From positions 1 through 64,000 of the forward strand of contig JAKLZA010000023.1 in NCBI GenBank assembly GCA_030704615.1: DNA of 64,000 nucleotides. The letters run 5' to 3'. Positions 54,425-64,000 of this stretch are shown here, piece after piece. Position numbers and translations under genes: made by a program. The DNA is from Takakia lepidozioides (Eukaryota > Streptophyta > Takakiopsida > Takakiales > Takakiaceae). Position 1 is the stretch's first letter. The number at the start of each line of letters is the position of its first letter. The notes below the pieces were generated by a model. It did no database searches, was not told the DNA's origin, and saw nothing but the letters and a program-made list of their open reading frames with translations.

Positions 54425-54771
54425 GCAGCCCTAAAAATGGAGGGCTCGGATGGGTTATGGGAATGGACGGTGGCGATCCTGCGGACTGGATGGCGACTGG
54501 CTGACTGGACTACCGGACTGGCTGGCAGCTGCTAGGCAGCGGACTGGCCAGCAATGGACTGGCAGACTGGAGGGCCGCGGACTCATGGGCGGGGGAATTG
54601 GCCGCGCGGCGGCGGGGGCGCGGGCGCGATTGCTGCAGCCGCGCCGCGGCGCGGCTAGGCGATCGCGCGAAGCGGAGGGCGGGGTGCTGGGGAGCCGGGC
54701 GTCCGTGCGCGGGGCCCACCGGCCACATCGCACGTGCCCATTGAAGACCCTATTATCTTAAAATGAGAGGC
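54425..54771 (-). repeat. Right terminal inverted repeat of the MULE (about 347 bp)
   Basis: This is the inverted copy of the left TIR. The inner block (gcagccctaaaaatggaggg) and the outer 71 bp match; the middle differs in the number and order of cagtccgc-type units and in a GC-rich block (54600-54690) absent from the left. Confidence 0.9.
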
Positions 54772-54780
54772 TTTCTTGTG
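54772..54780. repeat. Right copy of 9-bp target-site duplication
   Basis: TTTCTTGTG directly follows the right TIR and matches the left copy exactly. Confidence 0.92.
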
Positions 54781-55199
54781 AGGGCTGACTTTGAATTAAT
54801 AAGCTATGGAGGACATTTTGCCCTCACCTCAAACACATACAAAAGACCCTAATAAAAGAAAAAGTTGTTTGATTTGAAACTTCCACAGTAGTTGGCTATG
54901 ACAACATACCACATTTCTATATGTGGGAGACAGGAGCAGGAAAAATCCACCCATTACCTAAATAGTTTGGTCAAAGTTCAAATTCTATACTTTACAAAAT
55001 CCCAAAAAACAAAACCCTCTCACTAAAACACTAAAATCTCTCATGATTTATAGTGAATGTTTCCACAATTTGATGAGTAGATGTATATGGTAGACAAGAT
55101 AAACTTGGTAAGGTTCATTTTTTTATGTATCAGGGTAGGTGTGTAGCCTCAGTTAACTAACTAGAGGTTACTTTTTTTAGGGATGAAATTTGGCCAATG

Positions 55200-55655
55200 G
55201 CGGGCCCTTAAGGGTTAAGGGCGGGTGGACACCTTGGCTTGTCATTTGTAGACTAGATCCTGCAGAGTACCCTGTAGAGATGATCCTCCAAAGTGGATCC
55301 TCCATAGTGGATCCACAAAGTGGACCCGGCAGAGTGGAGGTCCAACGGGTGGACCCTCTAGAGTGGACCAGGTGGGCGGAGGCAGCCTGTGACTGCGGAT
55401 GACCCCGTGGGTCCGTAATGGCCGGGCCATAGGCAATAATAATATACAACCAATATATTAGGGTCTTTAAGGGTTGACACCTTGGCTTGTTACTTGTAAA
55501 GTGGACCCTGCAGAGTACCCTCTAAAGATGATTCTGCAGAGTGGACCCTCAAGAGAGGACCCGATGAGTGGGTGCCTCGACTTGTGACCTACAGAATGGA
55601 CCCTCTAGAGTGGACCTATAAAGTGGACCCGATGAGTGACCCTCCATATTGGACT
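55200..55655. repeat. Two related minisatellite blocks of GTGGACCC-type units
   Basis: The first block (55225-55380) begins caccttggcttgt and continues with agtggaccc or agtggatcc units. A second (55480-55655) begins with the same caccttggcttgt and repeats gcagagtaccct. The whole block has therefore been duplicated. Short ORFs here are repeat artefacts. Confidence 0.75.
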
Positions 55656-55924
55656 ATGTGAGTATATTCAATGTCATTTTTAATTAATAAATTTATCAAT
55701 TATCAGGTATCTAGCAGGCAAAAACCTTGTAAAGTCCGTATGTAGAATACACATATATAATTATATAGAATATTTATACAATACTAATATCACAAATAGA
55801 ATACTCATACCAGAGCAAATGAGGAAGATGGTGGGGGAGTATTGCTACCTAGGACATGCTCTGTAGTTAAGAGATTCTTTATATCCCCTCAATCTATAAA
55901 AAGTTGAGGCCTTTGTCCCTCTTC

Positions 55925-55946
55925 TTATATATATATATATATATAT
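55925..55946. repeat. (TA)n microsatellite
   Basis: A run of about eleven TA units within an AT-rich, gene-free stretch (55.66-56.1 kb). Confidence 0.9.
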
Positions 55947-56158
55947 TGGTATGGCGGTTGGTATATAAAAGTCAATACCAGCCTTGTCTCGTATCAATAT
56001 ATGAATCGAGAGAGTTGTTTGTTTGTTTGTTTTGTAGCATTGTTGAGATCTCCCAAACTGCGGGGCCCCAACGTTGGTGCTTGGTGCTGTTGGAAAGCCT
56101 TCGATGAGGGGTGCACAGGCTTGGTCTCATGATTTTTGGACCTGCGGTGTGGGAGATG

Positions 56159-56310
56159 TTGAATTTCAAGTACTTCTGGTCGCTGGAAATTCGCAAAAAA
56201 TAGCAAAGTGGGTTTTTCTTGGAGCAATGATTGGCCCTTCACGTGGCAGATTTGGAATTTCAAGTGTTTTGGTCGCTGGAATTCGCGAAAAATAGCCAAA
56301 GTGGATAGGA
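56159..56310. repeat. Tandem duplication of about 92 bp
   Basis: The text gaatttcaagt...tggtcgctgg...aaaaatagc...aaagtgg starts near 56160 and again near 56252, with small differences. It lies upstream of and partly within an unexplained ORF. Confidence 0.75.
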
Positions 56311-57158
56311 GAAGCTTGCCTGCACTTGGTGAGAGCGAGAGTAGTAGACCGTGCGGAGGGCACCCTGGCTTGGGACCCGGCCTTGGGGCACCCCACTGCC
56401 CCGGGGGGGGGGGGGGGGGTCGGCGTTGCCGAGTCCACGGGGCACCCGGCCGCGTAGGGGGTTGGTCATTGCGCGACAGGCCAGCGATGCATTTATTTAT
56501 CTCTCGGACTTTGAAGATAAGCTGGAATATGTCGCAAGTTTGGAGGAGACTTTTGAAAGTGCGCACATATATGGTGAGCCTCTTTCACCTCCTCTTTTTG
56601 AGAAAGCATATTTTTAGCTTTCGGATGTTAAAGTTGGATATTGATGGTGGATTGGAGACAACACACGAATCCAAATTTGACGAGCACGAAGAGGCATATG
56701 GATCTTTCCATATTGACAATGATGTGGAACTATGTGCAATCGGTAACGATCCTTCTCTATGTACTTTCGGGAATATGGAGATAGAACGTTCTCCAAAATT
56801 CATTCAATTTGCATTTGGAAGTATGAGCCTCATGATTGAATGTTTAGAGGCAAATGTTTTGCCAACATTTGCATGTATTCGTGAAGTTGATCCCAATTTT
56901 CGACCATCTACTCATAGTCATGGACGTCCTATAGATGCCAATGACCCCATAGCTACCCTTGAAAGATGGAAAAATCTTCAATGCAACTACAAGGTGCATT
57001 ATTTTGAAGGAGGTAAGAGTTTAATTCCGGGAATTGATGCGAAAAATAGGCAAGTCCCTTGCTTGGAAAATTGTTCCGAAGCTCACAATCAAAATGGTGA
57101 CAACCACTTTCCATTGTACCAAGTGTTACACTTGATTGTAAAGAATAATCTAAAATGA
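56208..57158 (+). CDS. Unrecognised 316-codon ORF containing a 17-base G run
   Basis: The longest plus-strand frame outside known genes. Its first part crosses repeat DNA and a G17 run (56403-56419), so it is doubtful. The second half (from about 56620: LDIDGGLETTHESKFDEHEEAYGS, later DPIATLERWKNLQCNYKVHYF) has protein-like composition and is more AT-rich. A neighbouring frame at 56470-56617 (AFIYLSDFEDKLEYVASLEE) also looks protein-like and might connect across a frame change. No family recognised; a retroelement remnant is possible. Confidence 0.3.
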   Translation: MGFSWSNDWPFTWQIWNFKCFGRWNSRKIAKVDRRSLPALGESESSRPCGGHPGLGPGLGAPHCPGGGGGGRRCRVHGAPGRVGGWSLRDRPAMHLFISRTLKISWNMSQVWRRLLKVRTYMVSLFHLLFLRKHIFSFRMLKLDIDGGLETTHESKFDEHEEAYGSFHIDNDVELCAIGNDPSLCTFGNMEIERSPKFIQFAFGSMSLMIECLEANVLPTFACIREVDPNFRPSTHSHGRPIDANDPIATLERWKNLQCNYKVHYFEGGKSLIPGIDAKNRQVPCLENCSEAHNQNGDNHFPLYQVLHLIVKNNLK

Positions 57159-58105
57159 GGGCCCCCATAATCAGCTCACTAATTAAGAAAAAAATATAAT
57201 ATTAGTCACACACTCCGAGGACCGATACTAAATCAGCACAACATGGCTCACAATTGAGGTATAAAGGTATCCATGAGATTGCAGGAAAAGCTTGTATCTT
57301 TGGAAGTTGATGTACAGATACTGCAAGAACCGAGAGCCTCTTCTGTGGAGCTTCAGCATGTGTCACAAGAAGGCTGGCAGGCTGAGAACCGAGCCGAAGC
57401 ATAATGCATGTATGTACAGTCCATTGCACGCACAATGCAAAGACAAGTTTCATCAGAGTCTTCCCTTCTAAGAACTTGCAGAAAGAATGCCTGTTTGTTT
57501 CGACGTGTCCTTAGTTGAATATATCAAGCACCTGGCGTTGCAAGGCCTGAGAGGTCCAAAAAATACATGTTACTAAATCTTTTTCAGTCATTCGAGGGGT
57601 TTGTTTTGATCGTGATTGACCAAGACTTAATCCTGCCTACAGGAGCTGAAATTCACCCATCACATTCTCCTCATAGGAAACTTTGAAAACTTTCTGAGCA
57701 CGGGAGAATGTGACACTAATCAGACAATTATACCATTGTGTGGTCTCTCTCCTGCAGTGGCCTCTAAAAAGCATGGGCATGTTTGCATATTGCATGGTGA
57801 ACAACCATAATGTGGATCCAAGCTGGATGATTGCATCCATCAACCTTTCGCACTTCTTACAGTATGTGACCTCATGGAATCCTGGTGGGATCGCCCAAGT
57901 GCATTATTGCATGCTGATGCTGCACAACGCTCAATGCAGCGGCACATAGTGAGGTCCTTTCTCCAATTTCTCCAATGATGTGGAATTGTTGTTCCACCAT
58001 GAATCCTTAATTGAAGTGGGGACAGGGGCTTGTGGCGCAAATCATCAGCAACCAGTATTTACCACATTTTGCTTTGGGTCTATACAGAACGCTTGAAACT
58101 GCGAC
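57159..58105. other. 3' region of ARPC2; last exon not located
   Basis: The ARPC2 exon ending at 58106 has a GT donor, so at least one more exon should lie here. Open minus-strand stretches at 57202-57453 and 57637-57843 are candidates, but neither resembles the plant ARPC2 C-terminus clearly. Confidence 0.35.
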
Positions 58106-61100
58106 CTTGTGCAGTTTTTTTCTTCTTCTCAACTTCAGGTTTGCTCTATTCAGTGCCTGCATAACACCCAACATTGACTTCATATTGCTTTCCATACAAA
58201 CACAGTCACGATGCCCATTTGAAATCAGCAACACACTCTGCGAGAAGGAAGCTTCATTGTACTGTATTAATGTTTCCACTCGTCTTCGCATTCGAGTGTG
58301 CATGAAAGCCTTAGAGCACTGAAAACACAAGAGGGATGCCAAACAGATGTTAGACACATTTTCTACAGCCATTGAGAAAAACAAGAGGTAGTCAAACTTC
58401 CAACAATCCGTACAGTATTCAGGTCAGACAGGCACAGGATGCATCACTTTTCACGGAAACCACAATTTTGACTGTTTTTTGATCTATACTACCACACATG
58501 TTTCTCCATGCGCTTGATTCTCCAGGACTTCAAACCACTAGTTTAGAATGTGTCACTGAAACTGGCAATATGTGTGACATGCCAGGAGCATAACTTACGA
58601 CCTAATAAGGTAACAAAGAATGGAGGATGGAGGAAGACACTCGCATTGTGACGGACGATATAGAGTCTTCCGATCTCTTCTCGCCTCTGAGAGGCCTGGC
58701 AACAGTGGTGGGGTTAAATGCCCCAACGCATCTCAATTTCATTACCAAGAGCGGGTCAGTGACTTGGTGTACCTTTATATGGTAACTGACATAAGCATAA
58801 AACGTCGAAAGGTTCCAAACTATCTTATCCAGCTTGTCACCCTCAACATGGCGGGGGAAGATTACTACAGGCACCATCACAAAGTACATGATCAACAGAG
58901 CATGTGTTTTATTGCATGAACCAGCAGAGTCAGGCAACGACCACATTTTGCATACATATAATTAAGACTCTCAAGATACAATTGGGCCTAAAGAATGCAT
59001 AGGAGAGACTAACCAGCCAAGATAACATAAATGGCTGTGATATCTGTAACATTGGCAGAATGAGATTGAACTATCATCTCCAGATCAAAAACAACTCGTC
59101 ATTGCCTGAACTTTAAAGTCCCGAGGGAAGTACCAAAAGAAACAAAACCAGAGTTGGCATCCAATGCATGGGCTGGTGCTCCTTTCAGTTCAAGAGGTGG
59201 AATTGGCGACCATAAGCAAGGAGGTGCTGTACTCAGTCCTGCTGACCGCCTAGCCTCCATGAACTCCTGCCTCCCACCACCCACCCTCCTATGCAGTGTG
59301 AACATACTAAACCTCCCACAACACTGTCAACTGTCTCACGCTCCAAGTTGCCACCATGGTGAGATGGCAGCAATAAAAAGGTCTCTAACTTCCACCCTTG
59401 AGCCAAGAATCTACTGGCCACCCAAGATAGGATCATGATGAGATGCATTACGTACGGATGCTCACAAGTAAACACAAGGCCAATGTAGTAGTCATTCTAG
59501 TACACACGACCTGATTGTTAAAGAATGTCCATTGTCCTTGATCTCATCTAACACATAATACCGTGGATTCTGGTCCACCGCGACTTATAGATTGTAGCAT
59601 GTCATAGACCCCAGTGGCAGAAAAATGTGTTCTCCAGAAGCTGACTTTCACCTGCAGAAATGAAGTTGCAAGAATGATATCATTGCTGTCCTTGTATCGC
59701 ATTGGAAACACAACTGTCACTTTTCAGCCTGCCACCAATTTGCATCGTGTCACTTGCAATGCAAAGATAGATTAAGTCTGCCATTCCACAACCTCCAATA
59801 GGTGGAAGGTGGGGTTAAAGCTAAACAGACACCAACTGACAACTGAATAGAGAAAACACTTGTGGACGAGTGAAACCCGTAACTTATTCCAAACCCATGA
59901 ATGAAATGTGAAAGATCCTTTGGCACAGTAAATTGTTACAGGTTGTTTCCACATTCATGAGCTTTGTACCTATTGAAAATTAGTAAACAGGATCATGCAA
60001 AGGACGTGCCAAGGCTTCATACACATCTACATACAAAATGAGCAAGAAGGAAAATGAGGGTAAGAACACCTGTGGAATGAGGAAATAAGATTGTTTTGGA
60101 CGGTGCATAAGGGCAATGAGGCGGTCAGCATCAGGTGCAACATTCCTGGAAGCCAGATGCTTCAATATCTCTCGTAGTGGTGCTCCTAGCACTGTGGTCC
60201 GCAGCGCAGCCACTCTCGTCATCTGCTGCACCTGCTCCACTGCCCAAAACCCCTTGACTGTAAGCTGCGACATCCCCACCTGTCTACTGCATTGGAGAGC
60301 ACCTTAAATCTTTAGTGCACTCTTATTCACTGTCTAGAACAACAAAGAAATTTTGATAAGATGGCCAAGCCAACCTAAATTTTCAAAGATCTCTCAAAAC
60401 AGAATCCCACGATACACAAGTGGGCCATCCTAGTGTACATCTTAGTACCAAGTCACTTTGCAGCTAAACATGAGAAGCATCGCCACCATTTGAGCTACAC
60501 CCCAAATCCCAGATTTACAGACTCTGAGTTTTTGTGCCTTTGCTACTCAGGCCTCTAGACATTTCTTGCTACTTCACATTGCTCCTATTCCTGCATCCTT
60601 GATCCAGCAATATCGGCAAAATAAGTCTGCTCTCTAATAGTCAATTCTTAGTACAAATGCCCTTCTCTTAACAAAGGAATGAGCAGTGTACAGTGGATGG
60701 TGGAAAAGGACAGGCAACAAGAAGCTCCAATTCCAGATGAACACAATTACCCTGCCTGCATACAGTATGCTCAATACACCTAGGCCTGAAGCTCCATCCA
60801 CAGTCTGCTCAACCTTCAGAATCAAGATTCACTTACACAAGAGGTATCCCTATATCTAGTTGGCACAGAGCATTTGAGGCTTGGCCCACATGGACTTCCT
60901 TTGGCTTCTTTTGGCAAGGAAAATGTGTTTCTTTCCTTCCAGAAAAATAAGAAATAAAACCATGAGGTTTAAAATCTTACTTTCAGTCCTAGCACAGAGA
61001 AACACAGTCGCTACAACTTCTGGCATAGTTCTAATGTATACATGCTCAAGCATGGCCCTAGGAGCGGCCTTAGCAAAGCCAGACACCAACTAGGAAGAAC

Positions 61101-62193
61101 GAAGAGCAGAACAATGAGGCCCCACAGATCTCACAATCGTACCCTCACTTGCTGCAATTTTGCTTAGATCCAACTGAATTGTGAGATGGAAGCCAGATTC
61201 CGCAGGTTCCACCACTTGAATAAGTGCTCCATATGCAACTCGAACGGCCTCCATGGCACCAAATGGAAGGCCACCAGACAAAACAGTCTCTGGAGGCGGT
61301 GGTGGCAGAGCTATTGACAGTAGCATGTGTTGTGAATCCTTTACTGAAGCCTGCAGTGCATGGAGGTCACTCAATCAGCCCCCACACATGGTAGCACCAT
61401 TGGAAGCCAGGGTAAAATAAAAACTGATTCCTTCTTTTAGGAACATGTGAAAACATAGAAACAGTCATGAGCATTGTAAACCAAACCTAAGATTTATACA
61501 ACAGCATAGAGAGTAATTGAGTGGCTTCATTGCAACTTTTGATGCCCCACACAAAGTAGACAAATGCCTCATGAGCTTGGCGACTCTTGGAGCACCTGAC
61601 GATTGAAAGAGTTCAACACTCTACCGTTTTGAGGACAGAATAAGGAGCAGGAACACCACCTGGATATGATACCGCACATCATCAAACTCCACTAGATGGA
61701 AGTCCACTTCCGCAGGCTTGTCCAGACTACAACATCGCCAGAGTCATTCTTATGTAAGATTTAGGGATACTGCAAGTTTCCAAAAGATTCTGTGCTTGAC
61801 CTACTCCAATTCCTCCCACCGTACATTCACTACAGAAAAGCTCATAAGATATAATACTGTGAGAAATCACCGATGAGCATATACTGCCACGAGTATGAGA
61901 TTGAGTCATCCAAAAGCCAATATAACCCCAGACCCAGCTGATCCCACAATGGGTTCGAAACAATCACCAACGACTCGATGTTCACACCTGCCCGGCTAAT
62001 TACAGCTGAGAAAACGGTAACATCTGCACTACACTTCACTGCATGCAAACTTCTGGGGTTGGTAGTTAGTGACCTCGAAGACAACCCCATGCTAAACAAA
62101 ATGTGAAAAGCCTAAATCGATGGGTGCATACTTGCGGAGGCGTGTAAGCAGAATTTGCAGCAGCACTCGTGATTGCCCCTCCATGAGTATCAT
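58106..62193 (-). CDS. ARPC2: ARP2/3 complex subunit 2 (34-kDa subunit), nine exons found
   Basis: ARPC2 is a core subunit of the ARP2/3 complex, which nucleates branched actin filaments; the plant gene is ARPC2A (DISTORTED2). Exons, minus strand: 62132-62193 (MILMEGQSRVLLQILLTR), 61660-61726 (VDFHLVEFDDVRYHIQ), 61143-61350 (GGLPFGAMEAVRVAYG), 60070-60239 (GAPLREILKHLASRNVAP, then LIALMHRPKQSYFLIPQ), 59652-59728, 59134-59266 (EFMEARRSAGLSTAPP), 58773-58864 (FPRHVEGDKLDKIVWNLSTF), 58262-58318 (CSKAFMHTRMRRRVETLIQ), 58106-58156. Joints are GT-AG; codons split cleanly, for example AA|T between exons 1 and 2. Exon 5 needs one extra A in its AAAA run near 59724, and the exon 8 donor lacks one G. 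The C-terminus is not found. Confidence 0.93.
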
Positions 62194-63468
62194 CGCTGCC
62201 TCCTCCTCCCCTTTCTCCCGGATGCTTCGTGCTCAGATCTCACTGCACTAACCTACGTATCAGAAATCCACCCGCCCTGCGAGCTTCAATACACCAGATA
62301 CAAACATGCACACATCCAGATGCTTGAAATCCTAAACCACCTCAGCAACTCCTGGCGGCCTGAAATTCTCAGCACTGCAGACGGATGTAAGCACTGAAGA
62401 CGGATGAAAAGTTCTTCTTCCACACCACAGCCCTCTTCTGGGAATCCTGGAAGTCTTCTGAAGTCTCCAGGACTCTCATATGCTTTCAGATCCAGACCTC
62501 TCTTCCCTACTCTGACAACATGGGAAGCCCTGCTATATACATCATTGCAATCTACAGCGTTAGGTCTTGAAGCAGTGATGATGTCATGCAAGGTACTGTG
62601 GTGGAGACGAGCTGCATGGAGAGGCACATGTTCAGCTCTGTAATTGGTAAGGTGATGAATGAATAAACAGAACTATCTTGTGAAATCAGTGCGAATGGAT
62701 CTCAGAGAACTGCATTTGAAAGAAAGCTGTTTGTACCAGACTCCAACAGCTGTGAATGACTGTCACATGTTTCAATATGATTTTACAAGCACTTGGACTG
62801 TTGGATGTGGGCCAAATCCACAATTCCAACTTAGTCATACAGCAATCTCTCACTAAGCCTATGAAGATAGAACACTGCAATATTCAGGTAGCACATGAAC
62901 CGGGCAGACATTTTATTATCTCAGGAACAAGAGAAACTTGAATTTGTGGTCGTCTGCTAAGGCTAGTGTTCGCAGACACAAAAGATTTTACTTCTACAAG
63001 ATGGACCTGCAGAGGCAGAGGTCATCCTGCTCCTCGTACGCCTGCAAAGAGGCTGAGATGCATAGATTGATATGTATCTCATGCCCAAAGGCATCTCATG
63101 TCAAGATCAGATGTCTTTTTGCAGGCGGAGATCCTCTGGGTCCTGATTTTTGGGCCCATGTTGGACCCAAGAGCCTGAAAATCACGTTGGAACTCGCTAT
63201 TGCGTGGTCACCAGGGCTGACCATTGAATCCTGCAGACCTAGCCAATCTGACTTGCAGTAACTACAAGTACATGCTTGCTGATGGTAGTAAAATGAATAC
63301 ATTTGCAACATCAATTTCTAACTAAATGTTTAGACACCAGCTAGCCATCTGTAGACCACCGGTTGCAGGTAGTGCACAACTATTGAGTGGCTGGCAGTCA
63401 CACTCTCAATTGATATACAGAGTAGCAAAATGTTTGGATCTTGAAGCTGTCCAAAGTCAACCACCAAG
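62194..63468. other. No gene recognised between ARPC2 and the SUMO-like gene
   Basis: ARPC2 and the SUMO-like gene are both on the minus strand, so this should hold the ARPC2 promoter and the 3' UTR of the SUMO-like gene. Short ORFs at 62404-62643 and 62938-63261 have no known domain. Confidence 0.4.
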
Positions 63469-63955
63469 TCAAGACTGTTGGGAACTTTCGCCCGTATTCT
63501 CCTCATACACCTCGACAACATCGTCATCTTCCATGTCCAAGTCCTTGGGTGTGGCATTAGGAGCAATCCGGTCCCCATCAAACCGAAAAACATAATTTGC
63601 ACTTGAACCCCCAACCTCTTTTGCATATACCGTGGAAAGCTTCTCAAACGGGTCACTCTGTCCAATAACACCCGCGACCATAATATCACACAGCAGTGTT
63701 CAGTGTATTCAGGCAGACATATTCTCATTTTGAGACACTAGCCAAGTCTACAAAGATATACGAACAAATAATACACCTTTTTTCATTCTTGTGTGAGTGG
63801 AAAGTAACCATGCTTATGAGACTAAATGTGTGTGGAAGCTCTTGAATCAAAGCTCAGAGTTAGCTCAAAGACAAGAATTTTGTCACCTTCATACAAATTA
63901 AGTTGATTTTAATTGACTGATCTGCGCTGCTGGACTCCTCTCTTTCAGGATCCAT
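63469..63955 (-). CDS. SUMO-like (Rad60-SLD type) domain protein, two exons
   Basis: The 3' exon (about 63469-63656) reads SDPFEKLSTVYAKEVGG, then YVFRFDGDRIAPNATPKDLD, then MEDDDVVEVYEENTGESSQQ and a stop. The FDG, TP, LDMED and VEVY texts are the C-terminal half of the SUMO fold, closest to the SUMO-like domains of Rad60/NIP45 proteins (DPFEKL, DMEDDD). A likely 5' exon (63887-63955) begins MDPEREESSSADQSIKIN and ends ICMK before a GT donor. The joined product would be about 92 residues, but lacks the C-terminal Gly-Gly of true SUMO and one beta strand. It could be a Rad60-type protein with more exons to the right, or a degenerate SUMO. Probably not a conjugated modifier. Confidence 0.6.
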
Positions 63956-64000
63956 CCAACACAATGGTTATGAAGGAAAACCCTTAAAGCTATGCACAGT

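Larger units (their letters stand above)
42484..54771. mobile_element. Complete 12,288-bp Mutator-like element of Kaonashi (KI-MULE) type
   Basis: The ends are inverted repeats, identical over the outer 71 bp (starting GCCTCTCATTTTAAGATAA), flanked by the 9-bp duplication TTTCTTGTG. Two convergent genes fill the element: a plus-strand MULE transposase (42932-46333) starting about 140 bp inside the left TIR, and a minus-strand gene (53849 to 46973) starting about 580 bp inside the right TIR and ending in a ULP1-like C48 peptidase domain. MULEs with a ULP1 gene beside the transposase are known in plants as KI-MULEs, so the class has precedent; this copy's distinctive feature is the CAGTCYGC-type repeats filling TIRs, introns and the central spacer. 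Identical TIR ends and TSD point to a recent insertion. Confidence 0.92.

Noticed and set aside
55177-55449. 90- and 70-codon ORFs at 55.2-55.45 kb
   Set aside because: They are translations of the GTGGACCC minisatellite.
63469-63955. Treating the SUMO-like gene as the functional partner of the MULE protease
   Set aside because: It is 9 kb outside the element, beyond ARPC2, and lacks Gly-Gly; nearness is probably chance.

Overview
The window is nuclear DNA of a plant-lineage (streptophyte) eukaryote. Its genes are plant-type and mostly split by GT-AG introns: a cutin-type GPAT, a plastid-type CK2 alpha, a PHT2;1-type plastid phosphate transporter and a plant-type ARPC2. They sit among many layers of transposons. 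A charophyte such as Chara fits best, but that is inference from gene content and repeat load.

Layout. 1-3.7 kb: a decayed Mutator-like (MULE) transposase gene. 4.3-5.0 kb: a Gypsy integrase scrap on the minus strand. 5.4-9.6 kb: a plus-strand Copia fragment interrupted by two related inverted-repeat elements, one of which holds a hAT-like element. 9.6-11.8 kb: a second Copia copy on the minus strand. 12-16.5 kb: no recognised gene; several tandem repeats and two tRNA-like folds. 16.6-18.4 kb: GPAT4/6/8-type gene. 21.9-27.5 kb, minus: ten-exon CK2 alpha. 30.2-33.3 kb, plus: PHT2;1. 34.7-39.1 kb, minus: a protein with long IQ-repeat arrays. 41.36-41.76 kb: a Tourist-like MITE. 42.48-54.77 kb: a complete 12.3-kb MULE with 9-bp target duplication, long terminal inverted repeats, a transposase gene and, convergent to it, a gene ending in a ULP1/C48 SUMO-protease domain. 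54.8-57.2 kb: minisatellites and one unexplained ORF. 58.1-62.2 kb, minus: ARPC2. 63.5-63.95 kb, minus: a SUMO-like domain protein.

The host genes do not form one pathway. CK2 alpha and PHT2;1 are divergent neighbours and both look plastid-targeted. The most interesting unit is the 12.3-kb MULE. Its architecture matches the Kaonashi (KI-MULE) type known from plants, and its introns and TIRs are packed with short repeats related to CAGTCYGC.

A caution for the whole window: nearly every conserved gene is broken by single-base length changes, mostly in short homopolymers, while the flanking protein stays well conserved. This looks like uncorrected assembly error rather than gene death, so frame breaks alone are not used here to call host genes pseudogenes.
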